From assembly GCF_037027445.1 (NCBI RefSeq), contig NZ_JBANDL010000002.1, positions 992,001 through 1,056,000 of the forward strand: a stretch of 64,000 bases of DNA, read 5' to 3'. Source of the DNA: Lysobacter firmicutimachus (GTDB lineage: Bacteria; Pseudomonadota; Gammaproteobacteria; Xanthomonadales; Xanthomonadaceae). Numbering within the stretch: position 1 is the stretch's first letter; each line of letters starts with the position of its first letter. Of the stretch, positions 16,956 to 25,814 are shown one piece after another. Made by a program: the position numbers and the translations under genes. Below the pieces are notes generated by a model. The model saw only the letters and a program-made list of their open reading frames with translations, was not told the DNA's origin and made no database searches.

Positions 16956-18794
16956 ATGCCCGATGCCCGCCCGCCGTTGACCGCTCCGGCCCTGCGCCGG
17001 GCCCTGATCGCCGGTGCCCGCCGGGTCATCGCCGGGCGCGACCGGCTCAACCGGATCAACGTGTTCCCGGTCGCCGACGGCGACACCGGCAACAACCTCG
17101 CCCACACCCTCGGCAGCCTGCTGAACGGGGCGCTGAGCCGGCGCAGCCGGCACATCGGCGAACTGCTGCAACGGGTCGGCGAGGATGCCGTCGACGGCGC
17201 GCGCGGCAACTCCGGCGCGATCCTGGCCCAGTTCCTGTACGGCGTCGCCGAGTACGCGCGCGCCCAGCCGGCGCTCGACGCCGCCGCCCTGGCCGGCGCG
17301 GTCCGGCACGGCGCCGGGCAGGCGCGCGCGGCGCTGGCGCATCCGGTGGAAGGGACCATCCTCAGCGTCATCAACGCCTTCGCCGACGCCCTCGACGAAG
17401 CCGCCCGCGCCGGCGCCGACGGCGGCGACCCGCGCGCCGGTTTCGCTGTCGCGCTGGAGCACGCCCGCAGCGCCTTGGCCAGAACACCGCAGCAACTGGC
17501 CTTGTTGCAGCGCGCCGGCGTGGTCGACGCCGGCGCGCGCGGCTTCGTCGATCTGCTGGAAGGCATCGCCGAATTCGTCGACGGCGGCCCGCGCGCGCTG
17601 CGCATGCGCGGCGCGCACGGCGCCGCCAACGACGCTTGCGCCGGGCCTCTCGCCGCGGCGGTGCCGGCCGTCCACGACGCGGTCGACCCGCAGCGGCGTT
17701 GGTGTTGCGAATGCCTGCTGACCGGCGACGCGATGGATCGCGCCGCCCTGGCCGCGGCGCTGGAAGCGCTCGATGCCGATTCCGTGGTGCTGGCCGGCGG
17801 CGCCGCGCGGCTGCGCGTGCACGCTCACGTCGGTGCGCCGCAGCGATTGTTCGACGCCTGCGCCGCGCACGGCGAAGTTGACGGCATGAAGGCCGACGAC
17901 ATGCTGCAGCAGCAGCGCAGCGTCGAGCGCAACCAGCGCGTGGCGGTGGTCACCGACAGCGCCGCCGACCTGCCCGACGAACTGGCCGAACGCCACGCCT
18001 TGCAGGTGGTGCCGGTGCGGGTGTCGATCGACGGTCGCGATTACCTGGACAAGACCGCGCTGAGCACGGCCGAGTTCTATCGCCGCATGGCCGTCAGCGC
18101 CGACCTACCGCGCACCAGCCAGCCGCCGGCGGGCGATTTCCGCCGCTGCTTCGACTTCCTGCTCGGCCATCGCGCGCAGGTGCTGTACGTCGGCTTGTCG
18201 CGCGCGGTGTCGGGCACCCTGCAGGCCGGCGAACAGGCCGCCAGCCGATCCGATCCGCAACGGGTGCGGGTGTTCGACAGCGTCAACGCCGCCGGCGGCC
18301 AGGCCTTGCTGGCGTGGCGCGCGGCGGAGCTGGCCGAGGCCGGCTGGGACGCCGCGGCGATAGTCGCCGAACTCGAACGCCTGCGCCCGGCGACCCGGAC
18401 CTGGGCGATGGCGCGCGACATCACGCACGCGGTACGCGGCGGTCGGATTCCGGCCTGGGCCGGCGCGCTGGTGCGCTGGACCGGCCTGACCCCGGTCGCG
18501 GCGATGCGCGGCGACGGCCGCCTGGGGGTGCGTACCGGCCTGTTCGCGCGCGCCGGCGCGGCGCAGGCCTTTGCCCGCTACGTCGCACGGCAGTTGCCCG
18601 CCGGCCAGCGCTGGCGGGCGATCGTCGGCCATTGCGATGCGGTCGGGGACGGCGAGCGCCTGCTGGCCGAACTGCGCCGCCGGTTGGCGTTGAGCGAGGC
18701 CTGGCTGGTCGAGACCGGCCCCGCGTTGGGGGCCCACGCCGGCCGCGGCGCCTTGCTGGTCTCGCTGCAGCCGGCGCCTGCGCAAGAGGACTGA
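16956..18794 (+). CDS. Fused DhaL/FakA-DegV/FakB protein, probable single-chain fatty acid kinase
   Basis: 612 residues from ATG 16956. Residues about 10-200 form a DhaL/DAK2 kinase domain with N-V-F-P-V-A-D-G-D-T-G-N-N (Mg-ATP Asp cluster) and R-G-N-S-G-A. Residues about 230-310 resemble the FakA middle domain (C-E-C-L-L, L-R-V-H-A-H-V, G-M-K-A-D-D-M). From about 325 a DegV/FakB domain follows, with V-V-T-D-S-A-A-D-L-P and the T-S-Q-P fatty-acid-carboxylate motif. In Gram-positives these are separate proteins that together make acyl-phosphate. The next gene is plsY, whose product uses acyl-phosphate, so the fusion probably supplies PlsY from free fatty acids. Activity is inferred from domains and context. 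Confidence 0.85.
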   Translation: MPDARPPLTAPALRRALIAGARRVIAGRDRLNRINVFPVADGDTGNNLAHTLGSLLNGALSRRSRHIGELLQRVGEDAVDGARGNSGAILAQFLYGVAEYARAQPALDAAALAGAVRHGAGQARAALAHPVEGTILSVINAFADALDEAARAGADGGDPRAGFAVALEHARSALARTPQQLALLQRAGVVDAGARGFVDLLEGIAEFVDGGPRALRMRGAHGAANDACAGPLAAAVPAVHDAVDPQRRWCCECLLTGDAMDRAALAAALEALDADSVVLAGGAARLRVHAHVGAPQRLFDACAAHGEVDGMKADDMLQQQRSVERNQRVAVVTDSAADLPDELAERHALQVVPVRVSIDGRDYLDKTALSTAEFYRRMAVSADLPRTSQPPAGDFRRCFDFLLGHRAQVLYVGLSRAVSGTLQAGEQAASRSDPQRVRVFDSVNAAGGQALLAWRAAELAEAGWDAAAIVAELERLRPATRTWAMARDITHAVRGGRIPAWAGALVRWTGLTPVAAMRGDGRLGVRTGLFARAGAAQAFARYVARQLPAGQRWRAIVGHCDAVGDGERLLAELRRRLALSEAWLVETGPALGAHAGRGALLVSLQPAPAQED

Positions 18795-18877
18795 CCGTCC
18801 GCGGCGGTTCGCCGCCGGCGCGGCCCGAAACCGGCCGGGTCGGGCTCGGATCGGGCTCGGATCGCGGTCGCCTCGCG

Positions 18878-18889
18878 CATAATCCGCGC
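18878..18889 (+). promoter_or_regulatory. Leaderless-type promoter -10 of plsY
   Basis: CATAAT (18878-18883) is separated from the ATG at 18890 by exactly six bases, so transcription would begin at or next to the start codon. No Shine-Dalgarno is present. Confidence 0.5.
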
Positions 18890-19561
18890 ATGCTGCCCAC
18901 TGCCTCCACGCCCGCCCTGACCGACCTCGCTCCGGCGACGTTGGCCTTGTTGCTGGTCGCCTACGCGATCGGTTCGGTTTCCGGCAGCCTGGTCCTGGGC
19001 CGGCGGCGCGGCGTCGATATCCGCCAGCAAGGCAGCGGCAACGCCGGCGGGACCAACGCCTTGCGCACCCAAGGCTGGCGCTTCGCCCTCGGCGTGGTCG
19101 CGATCGACATCGGCAAGGGCGCGTTGGCGGCTTGGCTGGCGCTGCGCTACGCCCCGGTCGGCACCGCGCTGTCGGTGACCGCGCACGGCTATCTGGCCGG
19201 TTTCGCCGCGGTAATCGGGCATATCTGGCCGATCTGGCACGGCTTCCGCGGCGGCAAGGGCGCGGCGACCGTGGTCGGCGCATTGCTGGTGCTGTGGCCG
19301 TTCGCGGTGCCGTGGCTGCTGCTGGTCTGGGGCGCGACCGTGGTGCTCAGCGGCTATGTCGGCCTGGCCACGGTGCTGGCGGCGGCCTGCCTGCCGCTGC
19401 TGGCCTGGCTCGGCGACGCCGGCTTGCCGCGCTGGTGCTTCGCGATCGCCGCGGCGCTGCTGATCGCTTTCACCCACCGCGGCAATCTGGCCCGGCTGCG
19501 CGCCGGCACCGAATCGCGGTTCGCGCGGGTGCGGCTGCTGCATCGCTGGCGGCGCGGCTGA
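18890..19561 (+). CDS. plsY: Acyl-phosphate:glycerol-3-phosphate acyltransferase PlsY
   Basis: 223 residues, polytopic inner-membrane enzyme making lysophosphatidic acid from acyl-phosphate and glycerol-3-phosphate. Signature blocks: G-S-V-S-G-S-L-V-L-G, G-S-G-N-A-G-G-T-N-A-L-R, G-H-I-W-P-I-W-H-G-F-R-G-G-K-G-A-A-T and a C-terminal T-H-R-G-N-L-A-R-L. About five membrane segments. It follows the FakA/FakB-like fusion by 95 bases, and its stop overlaps the birA ATG (TGATG). Confidence 0.95.
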   Translation: MLPTASTPALTDLAPATLALLLVAYAIGSVSGSLVLGRRRGVDIRQQGSGNAGGTNALRTQGWRFALGVVAIDIGKGALAAWLALRYAPVGTALSVTAHGYLAGFAAVIGHIWPIWHGFRGGKGAATVVGALLVLWPFAVPWLLLVWGATVVLSGYVGLATVLAAACLPLLAWLGDAGLPRWCFAIAAALLIAFTHRGNLARLRAGTESRFARVRLLHRWRRG

Positions 19562-20556
19562 TGGACGACCGCGCTTTGTTGCAACGCCTGATCCAGGGGC
19601 CGGCGACCGGCGATGCGCTGGCCAGCGCGGCCGGGCAGACCCGCGCCGCGGTGTGGAAGCGGATCGAAGCCCTGCGCGAGGCCGGGGTCGCGATCGAGGC
19701 CAAGCCTGGGCGCGGCTATGCGCTGGCGCAACCGCTGGATCTGCTCGACGCCGAGGCGATCCGCGCCGCATTGCCGGCCGCGGCGCGCGCGCGCCTGGCC
19801 GAGCTGGACGTGGCCTGGAGCCTGGACTCGACCAACACCGAACTGCTGCGCCGGCCGACCCCGGCCGACGGGGCGCTGGTGCTGCTGGCCGAACGCCAGA
19901 CCGGCGGCCGCGGCCGTCGCGGCCGGGTCTGGGCCTCGCCCTTGGCGGCGCATCTGTACCTGTCGCTGGCGCGCAGCTTCGGCGGCGGCCTGGCGCGGCT
20001 GGGCGGCCTGAGCCTGGTCGCCGGCATCGCCGCGGCCGAAGCCCTGCAGGGGCTGGGTTACGCCGACGTGCGGCTGAAATGGCCGAACGACCTGGTCGTG
20101 ACCGACGGCGCCGGGCTGCGCAAGCTCGGCGGCCTGCTGATCGAAGGCGGCGGCGAGTACGCCGGGCCGGCGCGCGCGGTGATCGGCCTCGGCCTCAACG
20201 TGCGCATGCCGGCGCAGGCGGCGGCCGCGATCGACCAGCCCTGGTGCGACCTGGCCGGGCTCGCGCCCGGCCGCGCACTGTCGCGCAACGCGGTGGCGGC
20301 AGCGGTGCTGGCGCGCTTGCTGCCCGCGCTGGACGAGTTCGACCGCGCCGGGCTGGAGCCGTTTCTGGATCGCTACGCCGCGTTCGACGCACTCGCCGGC
20401 CAACCGGTCAGCGTGTACGGCGCCGAGCTGCGCCATGACGGCCTCGCCCTCGGCCTGGCCGACGACGGGGCGTTGCGGGTGCGCCTGGACGACGGCGAAG
20501 AGCGCCGTTTCCATGCCGGCGAAGTCAGCGTGCGCCGCGCGGAGCCGGCACGATGA
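19561..20556 (+). CDS. birA: Biotin--[acetyl-CoA-carboxylase] ligase / repressor BirA
   Basis: 331 residues. An N-terminal winged helix (about 1-65, with A-A-V-W-K-R-I-E-A-L) allows repressor function. The ligase core shows S-T-N-T-E-L-L, G-G-R-G-R-R-G-R-V-W-A-S-P (biotinyl-AMP loop), L-K-W-P-N-D-L and K-L-G-G-L-L-I-E, followed by a C-terminal SH3-like domain with G-E-V-S-V-R. Start overlaps the plsY stop and the gene's own stop overlaps coaX by four bases, so the three genes form a tightly coupled operon. Confidence 0.95.
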   Translation: MDDRALLQRLIQGPATGDALASAAGQTRAAVWKRIEALREAGVAIEAKPGRGYALAQPLDLLDAEAIRAALPAAARARLAELDVAWSLDSTNTELLRRPTPADGALVLLAERQTGGRGRRGRVWASPLAAHLYLSLARSFGGGLARLGGLSLVAGIAAAEALQGLGYADVRLKWPNDLVVTDGAGLRKLGGLLIEGGGEYAGPARAVIGLGLNVRMPAQAAAAIDQPWCDLAGLAPGRALSRNAVAAAVLARLLPALDEFDRAGLEPFLDRYAAFDALAGQPVSVYGAELRHDGLALGLADDGALRVRLDDGEERRFHAGEVSVRRAEPAR

Positions 20557-21311
20557 CGGCCTGGCTGTTCGACCTCGGCAACACCCGGCTCAAGTGCGCG
20601 CCGCTCGGCGCGGACGGTCGTCCGGGGCCGGTCTGCGCCCTGCCGCACCGCGAGGACGACGTCGCTGCGGCGTTGGGCGAGACCCTGCCGCAGGCGCGCA
20701 TCGACACCGCCTATCTGGCCAGCGTCGCTCATCCGGCCTTGCGCATGGCGGTGCTGCAGGCGCTGACCGCGCGCTGTCGGCGGATCTCGCTGGCGCGCAC
20801 CCAGGCCGGCTTCGCCCGCGACGGCTTCGGCCGCGTGCGCATCGCCTATGCCGATCCGCGCAAGTTCGGCGTCGACCGTTTCCTGGCCCTGCTCGGCGCG
20901 CACGCGCAGCAGCGTGGCGCGGCGCTGATCTGCGGCGTCGGCACCGCGCTGACCATCGACCTGATCGACGAGCAGGGCCTGCACCACGGCGGCCTGATCG
21001 CGCCGTCGCCGACCCTGATGCGCGAAGCGCTGCACGCGCGCGCGCCGCAACTGCCCGAGGACGGCGGCGATACGCTCGATTTCGCCGCCGACACCGAAGA
21101 CGCGCTGGCGTCCGGCGCCAACGGCGCCGCGCTGGCCCTGATCGAGCGCAGTCTCGAGCGCGCGCAGGCGCGCCTGGGCCAGCGGCCGCGGCTGCTGCTG
21201 CACGGCGGCGGCAGCGAAGCCCTGGCGCGGTGGCTGCCGGCATCGACCCAGGAACCGGCGCTGGTGCTGGAAGGCCTTGCGATCTGGGCCGGCATCGAGA
21301 CTCCGGCGTGA
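20553..21311 (+). CDS. coaX: Type III pantothenate kinase CoaX
   Basis: 252 residues of the ASKHA kinase superfamily, catalysing the first step of CoA synthesis. Motifs: D-L-G-N-T-R-L-K (phosphate 1), D-P-R-K-F-G-V-D-R, the V-G-T-A-L-T-I-D phosphate-2 block, and G-G-L-I-A-P-S-P-T-L-M. Start ATG overlaps the birA TGA. The birA-coaX adjacency is common in Proteobacteria. Confidence 0.95.
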   Translation: MTAWLFDLGNTRLKCAPLGADGRPGPVCALPHREDDVAAALGETLPQARIDTAYLASVAHPALRMAVLQALTARCRRISLARTQAGFARDGFGRVRIAYADPRKFGVDRFLALLGAHAQQRGAALICGVGTALTIDLIDEQGLHHGGLIAPSPTLMREALHARAPQLPEDGGDTLDFAADTEDALASGANGAALALIERSLERAQARLGQRPRLLLHGGGSEALARWLPASTQEPALVLEGLAIWAGIETPA

Positions 21312-21321
21312 CGGCTGACGC

Positions 21322-21333
21322 TAGAATCGGCGC
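21322..21333 (+). promoter_or_regulatory. Leaderless-type promoter -10 of the SPOR gene
   Basis: TAGAAT (21322-21327) stands exactly six bases before ATG 21334, and there is no Shine-Dalgarno. This matches the plsY, nhaA and trp-leader arrangement. Confidence 0.5.
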
Positions 21334-22119
21334 ATGCTCGCTCGTGCTCTCATCGTTCTGTTGATCGCGCTCAACATCGGCGTCGCCGCCTGGTGGGTCG
21401 CGCGTCCCGCGCCGGCCGTCCCCGCCGAAGAAGCGTTGCCGCTCGGCGTGGCCCGCCTGCGGCTGGTCGGCGAATCCGCCGCTCCCGTTGCTCCCGCCGC
21501 GTCGCCCGCGCCTGCGGCGTCGCCGACCGCGCCGGCGCAACCGCCGGCTGCCGCGCCGAAACCGCGGGAATCCGTCGTGCCGGAACCGGCCGCCGCCGCT
21601 CCCGCGACCGACCCGTCGGCCCCAACCCCGGCCGAGACCGCGCTGGCCGCGCAGCCCAAGCCGCAGTGCTACAGCCTGGGCCCGTTCGCCGACGCCGTGG
21701 CCGCCGACGCCGCACGCGCCAAGCTGCAGCCGCTGGCGCAGAAGCTGACCACGCGCAGCCAGGGCGCCGCTTCGGCCGCGCGCGGTTGGCGCGTGTACCT
21801 GCCGCCGGCGGCGAGCCGGGACGCCGCGCAGGCGACCGCGCAGCGCATTCGCGCCGCCGGCTTCGACGATCTGTTCGTGATGGGCGAGGGCGCCGACGCC
21901 AACGGCATCGCCCTGGGACGGTTCCGCAACGAAGACTCCGCGCGCAAGCGTGCCGCCTCGTTGAGCCAGGCCGGTTTTCCGGCGCAGGTGGAAGCGCTCG
22001 GCGAAACGGCGGCGGCGACCTGGATCGACGTCGCCGCGAGCGCGAGCGACGGCGATGCGTTGCGCCGCGCGTCCGGCGCACAGCGCTGGCGGAGCCTGTC
22101 CTGCTCGGCGATGGGCTGA
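21334..22119 (+). CDS. SPOR-domain membrane protein
   Basis: 261 residues. One N-terminal membrane anchor (about 5-24), a long Ala/Pro-rich periplasmic linker (about 45-105), and a C-terminal SPOR-type peptidoglycan-binding region beginning at Q-C-Y-S-L-G-P-F with G-W-R-V-Y-L-P-P and I-A-L-G-R-F-R-N-E-D-S-A. SPOR domains bind denuded glycan strands at the division septum. The gene is 22 bases after coaX but carries its own -10-like element. Confidence 0.85.
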   Translation: MLARALIVLLIALNIGVAAWWVARPAPAVPAEEALPLGVARLRLVGESAAPVAPAASPAPAASPTAPAQPPAAAPKPRESVVPEPAAAAPATDPSAPTPAETALAAQPKPQCYSLGPFADAVAADAARAKLQPLAQKLTTRSQGAASAARGWRVYLPPAASRDAAQATAQRIRAAGFDDLFVMGEGADANGIALGRFRNEDSARKRAASLSQAGFPAQVEALGETAAATWIDVAASASDGDALRRASGAQRWRSLSCSAMG

Positions 22120-22163
22120 TCGCCGCCGCGCCGGCCTGCGCGCCGCGGCGACGCGAGAGACGG

Positions 22164-22169
22164 TAGAAT
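22164..22169 (+). promoter_or_regulatory. -10 element of tRNA-Thr promoter
   Basis: TAGAAT lies 57 bases upstream of the mature tRNA 5' end, a reasonable place for its promoter. No clear -35 is seen. Confidence 0.4.
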
Positions 22170-22226
22170 GGCCGCGCCCCGGATCGCCGCAGGCGCATCT
22201 CCCGCGGGCCACGCGACACACAACTT

Positions 22227-22302
22227 GCCGCTTTAGCTCAGTTGGTAGAGCACTCGCCTTGTAAGCGAGCGGTCGTCCGTTCGATTCGGACAAGCGGCAC
22301 CA
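22227..22302 (+). tRNA. tRNA-Thr (anticodon TGT), CCA encoded
   Basis: A 76-base cloverleaf. The acceptor stem GCCGCTT pairs with AAGCGGC, followed by discriminator A and an encoded CCA. The D-loop region is AGCTCAGTTGGTAGAGC. The anticodon stem CTCGC/GCGAG holds loop CTTGTAA with TGT at positions 34-36, reading ACA codons. The T-arm contains TTCGATT. All stems pair. Confidence 0.97.
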
Positions 22303-22780
22303 CGTGAATCCGGGAAGAAGACAACCGCCCGGCCAACCGCCCGAAGGCCGTCAGCCGACCGGCACTTTTCCTACACCCCCGCCATCGCATCCCCGGTTCT
22401 CAAGCGCGACGACCGCTTCCGCGCAACCGCCGGGCCGCGCGAGGCCGAGTGAAGCGAACCGCCCGGCCGGTGGTCCGAAGGCGGCGTGCCGTCCGGCGCG
22501 CTCGATCCACACCGATAGCCGCTGACGGCGTATCGTTCCGGCGGCGGGAGCCATGGCTGCTGCCTGCGTCGATCGGCCATATTCCCCCATTGCTCTGCAC
22601 CGCAGCGCAGCCGCCGCTATTGCCCAGCTCAGCCCCACCCCTGCGCTAGAATGCCCGCATCGTCGGCGGCCGCAGCGCAACGCGCGGCCCTGTTGCGGCG
22701 ATCGCGCGATGCCGCGGGCATCGTCTGCGTTCACCTTCGATACTGCGGCGCCGTCGCTGCGCGCCGCCAGAGGAATTCTC
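22303..22780 (+). other. Intergenic region between tRNA-Thr and arginase
   Basis: 478 bases with no gene I can support. A TAGAAT element at 22647-22652 is a plausible arginase promoter, which would give a 5' leader of about 120 bases. Short open frames here have no ribosome binding site and no recognisable product. I find no structured RNA that I can name. Confidence 0.5.
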
Positions 22781-23704
22781 ATGAGTCGTACCTATCCCCC
22801 GGTCTCGCTTATCGGCGCGCCCACCGACGTCGGCGCCGGCCATCGCGGCGCGCGGCTCGGGCCCGAGGCGCTGCGCATCGCCGGCCTTGGCGAAGCGCTG
22901 AGCGCGCGCGGCGTCGACGTGGTCGATCGCGGCAATCTCGACGGTCCGCGCAACCCCTGGCAGAAGCCGGTGGAGGGCTATCGCCACCTGCCCGAAGTGG
23001 TGGCCTGGAACCGGCTGGTGATGGATGCGGTCGGCGCCGAACTGAAGGGCGGGCGCATGCCGATCCTGCTCGGCGGCGACCACTGCCTGGGGCTGGGCTC
23101 GATCACCGCGGTCGCTCGCCATTGCCGCGACACCGGCAAGCAATTGCGCGTGTTGTGGCTGGATGCGCATGCCGACTTCAACACCAGCCAGGTCACGCCG
23201 TCGGGCAACATCCACGGCATGCCGGTGTCGTGCCTGTGCGGCCTCGGCCCGGAACCGCTGACCCATCTCGGCGGTTCGGCGCCGGCGATGCGCGCGGACG
23301 AGATCCGCCAGATCGGCATCCGTTCGGTCGACCCGGGCGAGAAGCAGCTGATCCAGCAGCACGGCCTGGACGTGTACGACATGCGCTATATCGACGAGAT
23401 CGGCATGCGCCGGGTGATGGAGGAAGCGCTGGAAGGCCTGGACGAAAACACCCATCTGCACGTCAGCTTCGACGTCGACTTCCTCGACCCGAGCATCGCG
23501 CCGGGCGTGGGCACCACCGTGCCGGGCGGACCGAATTACCGAGAGGCGCAGCTGGTGATGGAGATGATCGCCGACAGCGGGCGGCTGGCCTCGCTGGACA
23601 TCGTCGAACTCAATCCGATCCTGGACAAGCGCAACCGCACCGCCAAGCTCGCGGTCGACCTGGTCGAGAGCCTGTTCGGCAAGTCGACCCTGATGCGCGA
23701 GTGA
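22781..23704 (+). CDS. rocF: Arginase
   Basis: 307 residues, ureohydrolase family; converts arginine to ornithine and urea with a binuclear Mn centre. Metal-binding blocks: G-G-D-H near 97-100, D-A-H-A-D-F-N near 127-133 and S-F-D-V-D-F-L-D-P near 230-238. The G-N-I-H-G-M-P substrate loop is also present, which favours arginase over agmatinase. AGAGGA lies seven bases before ATG 22781. It stands alone with its own likely promoter. Confidence 0.93.
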   Translation: MSRTYPPVSLIGAPTDVGAGHRGARLGPEALRIAGLGEALSARGVDVVDRGNLDGPRNPWQKPVEGYRHLPEVVAWNRLVMDAVGAELKGGRMPILLGGDHCLGLGSITAVARHCRDTGKQLRVLWLDAHADFNTSQVTPSGNIHGMPVSCLCGLGPEPLTHLGGSAPAMRADEIRQIGIRSVDPGEKQLIQQHGLDVYDMRYIDEIGMRRVMEEALEGLDENTHLHVSFDVDFLDPSIAPGVGTTVPGGPNYREAQLVMEMIADSGRLASLDIVELNPILDKRNRTAKLAVDLVESLFGKSTLMRE

Positions 23705-23956
23705 GGGTCGCCGTCGCCGCCGCGGCGATGAATCGCGGCTGACGGCGACGCGGCAGGGCATGCGGCAAGGCCTTGTCCGGTCGTGGCGACGGTGCGGATT
23801 GCACGCCGGCTTCACATTCGCTCGCGTCTCATGATCGACAGGACGCGACGAGCGCGCGACCGGCACCGGCCACTCATCGACGGCCACCCACCGAACCCAG
23901 CCGGACCATCCGCTTTGGTCGTCGGCGGTTCGAATCAGACCGTTCAAGGAGATCCC

Positions 23957-24106
23957 ATGAAGCGTTTGACTGCCCTGTTGCTGCTGGCCCTGTTCTCGAT
24001 GGGCACCCTGTCCGCGTGCAACACGATCGCCGGCGCCGGCAAGGACGTGCAGAAGGCCGGCGAAAAGGTCGAGGAGACCGCCGAGAAGGCGAGCGACGGC
24101 AAGTAA
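23957..24106 (+). CDS. ecnB: Entericidin-family small lipoprotein
   Basis: 49 residues. AAGGAG lies six bases upstream. The signal sequence ends with L-S-A-C (Cys21), giving a mature 29-residue lipopeptide with C-N-T-I-A-G-A-G-K-D and a Lys/Glu amphipathic helix, typical of entericidin A/B. In enterobacteria these act as a stress-linked toxin/antidote lipoprotein pair; here only one copy is present. A strong terminator follows at 24131. Confidence 0.88.
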   Translation: MKRLTALLLLALFSMGTLSACNTIAGAGKDVQKAGEKVEETAEKASDGK

Positions 24107-24451
24107 GCCGCAAGCCGCGATGCCTCACGAAAAAGGCCGGAGCGATCCGGCCTTTTTCTTTGCCTGCGGATCATGCGTGGAACGCCGGGCGCCTGCCGAT
24201 CCCCGGGGTGCGTCATGAGGTGCGGCTGCGCCTCACCTTCGTTCTCGTCATGAATGCGAACCCGCGCACGAATGCGGCTGAAGAGTTCATCCGGTTCACC
24301 GAGGTCAATCGCCGGCTAACGCAATCGTGATCGCTCGCGAACGGATGCGCTGCGACACTGGCCACGCGATATCGGCAAGCCCGGATGCGCGCCAGCTGCA
24401 ATACGCACGCATCGCGCCGAAATCGACATCCCCCAACGAAGGAGTCGAACG
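24107..24451 (+). other. Intergenic region between the entericidin-like and CsbD genes
   Basis: 345 bases. It begins with the strong terminator at 24131-24157. The remainder has no supported gene and no promoter that I can place firmly; the open frames in it lack ribosome binding sites and recognisable products. The CsbD gene probably has its own promoter within the last 150 bases. Confidence 0.4.
24131..24157 (+). terminator. Rho-independent terminator after the entericidin gene
   Basis: Stem AAAAGGCCGGA / TCCGGCCTTTTT around loop GCGA, ending in a T-run. It is nearly symmetric, so it could work on both strands. Confidence 0.9.
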
Positions 24452-24652
24452 ATGAACAAAGACATCATTGCCGGCAAGTGGACCCAGCTCAAGGGCAAGG
24501 CCCAGGCCAAGTGGGGCGACCTGACCGACGACGTGTTCGATGTCGCCGAAGGCAATTCCGAATACCTGGCCGGAAAGCTGCAGGAACGCTACGGTTGGGA
24601 GCGCGAGCGCGCCGAGAAGGAAGTGCGCGATTTCGGCAAGACCTTGAACTGA
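24452..24652 (+). CDS. CsbD-family stress protein
   Basis: 66 residues: [26 protein letters not shown] start, [15 protein letters not shown] middle and an acidic/basic helical tail, matching CsbD/YjbJ proteins. These small hydrophilic proteins are induced in general stress, with unknown biochemical role. AAGGAG lies eight bases before the ATG. A 17-base-stem terminator follows. Confidence 0.9.
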   Translation: MNKDIIAGKWTQLKGKAQAKWGDLTDDVFDVAEGNSEYLAGKLQERYGWERERAEKEVRDFGKTLN

Positions 24653-24695
24653 TCGCGCTGCACCGCGGCAGCGACGTCGCTGCGGTTCGACCAAG

Positions 24696-24735
24696 AACGA
24701 CGAAGGGCCGGATCCGTCCGGCCCTTCGTCGTTTG
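24696..24735 (+). terminator. Bidirectional-type terminator after csbD-like gene
   Basis: A perfect 17-base stem AACGACGAAGGGCCGGA / TCCGGCCCTTCGTCGTT around loop TCCG, followed by TTT. It sits between the convergent CsbD gene and the 24747-25568 gene and could end both. Confidence 0.85.
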
Positions 24736-24746
24736 CGTCCCCAACC

Positions 24747-25568
24747 TCACCAGCCGCGCGACGGCGGATCGGCGACGAAACCGTTGGGGAACGCGCGCGG
24801 CTGCGGATCGCGGTACGGTGCGCGGTAGCGCGGCACCACGCCGCGCGCGACCAGGCTACGGTAATCGTCGTAGCGCAGTTCCAGCACTTGCGCCGGCGAA
24901 CGGCTGGCGCGCACGAACTGGGTCTGGCCGACCGGCGACCACTCGCGCGCGCCGTGGCCGGTGCCGATCGATTGCGCGGCGGCGTCGGCCGCGGCCTCGC
25001 TCGCCGCCGACGGAGCGGCGTTGCCGGCCGCGCGACGTTCGGCCTTGGCCGCTTCGTCGCGCGCGTACGGCGGGTAGGGCGCCGGCGCCGGGTAGGGATA
25101 GCGCGGCTCGCGATAGACCGGGCGCGACTCCTCGAACACCGCGACGCCGATCACGCCGACGTTGTCGGGGCGGCCGGTGCGCGCGGCATAGCTGTCGGGC
25201 AGGTCGGTGAACACGAACTGGGCGACGTCGTCGAGCGACTTGCGCCAGCCGTTGATCTCGGTGGACTGCCAGGGGTCGAGCACATAGCCGGCCTGGGACG
25301 GATGCGCGGTCTGGCCGGTGACGGCGTTGACGCCGTCGACCGACAACACCACCAGCACGCGTTCGCCGCTGGTGTTGGTCAGGCGCACCGAATAGCGATG
25401 GCCGGGCGTGCCGGCGATCCACTGCTGGCCGCGGTGCGGCCAGGCCGGCAGCCAGTCGCCGTTGTCGCGGTCGACCACCGCGACGTCGACCAGCGGGCGT
25501 GCGTGCAGCGGGGAGCAGGCGCTGGCGGTCAGGGCGGCAGCGGCGAGCAGGACGAGCGAGCGGAACAT
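24747..25568 (-). CDS. Exported hypothetical protein, 273 aa
   Basis: ATG 25568. The N-terminus is a signal sequence ending A-S-A-C-S or L-H-A, so either a lipoprotein with Cys18 or a signal-peptidase-I substrate. The first 140 residues of the mature part form an all-beta-looking region (R-Y-S-V-R-L-T-N, R-V-L-V-V-L-S-V-D-G-V-N, Q-S-T-E-I-N-G-W) resembling proteobacterial conserved exported proteins. A Pro/Tyr-rich linker (about 150-165), an Ala-rich stretch, and a C-terminal segment with L-E-L-R-Y-D-D-Y-R-S-L-V-A-R-G-V follow. Function unknown; monocistronic and divergent from trpS. Confidence 0.78.
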   Translation of the reverse strand: MFRSLVLLAAAALTASACSPLHARPLVDVAVVDRDNGDWLPAWPHRGQQWIAGTPGHRYSVRLTNTSGERVLVVLSVDGVNAVTGQTAHPSQAGYVLDPWQSTEINGWRKSLDDVAQFVFTDLPDSYAARTGRPDNVGVIGVAVFEESRPVYREPRYPYPAPAPYPPYARDEAAKAERRAAGNAAPSAASEAAADAAAQSIGTGHGAREWSPVGQTQFVRASRSPAQVLELRYDDYRSLVARGVVPRYRAPYRDPQPRAFPNGFVADPPSRGW

Positions 25569-25814
25569 GGCGGCGTCTCCGGGGTGGTCGTGAGATCGAA
25601 CGCGGCAGTGTCGGCAACGGGGTTGCGCGGTCGGCGCCGCGGCGGTCGCGGTCAGCCGCCGCTCAGCCGGGCGGACTTGGGACTGCGGCAGCCCCGCGTG
25701 CGCCAGGCGCGGCGGCACCGGCGCCCCGTGTCCGCGGTTCGCACGGCAGGGCGCACCGCCGCGGTCCGGCCCAGGCGGTACACTGGCCGGCCACACGTTG
25801 CACCCGCGCCGCCC

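Noticed and set aside
22303..22780. A structured 5' leader or riboswitch before arginase
   Set aside because: The likely leader of about 120 bases shows no fold or motif I can assign to a known riboswitch; insufficient evidence.
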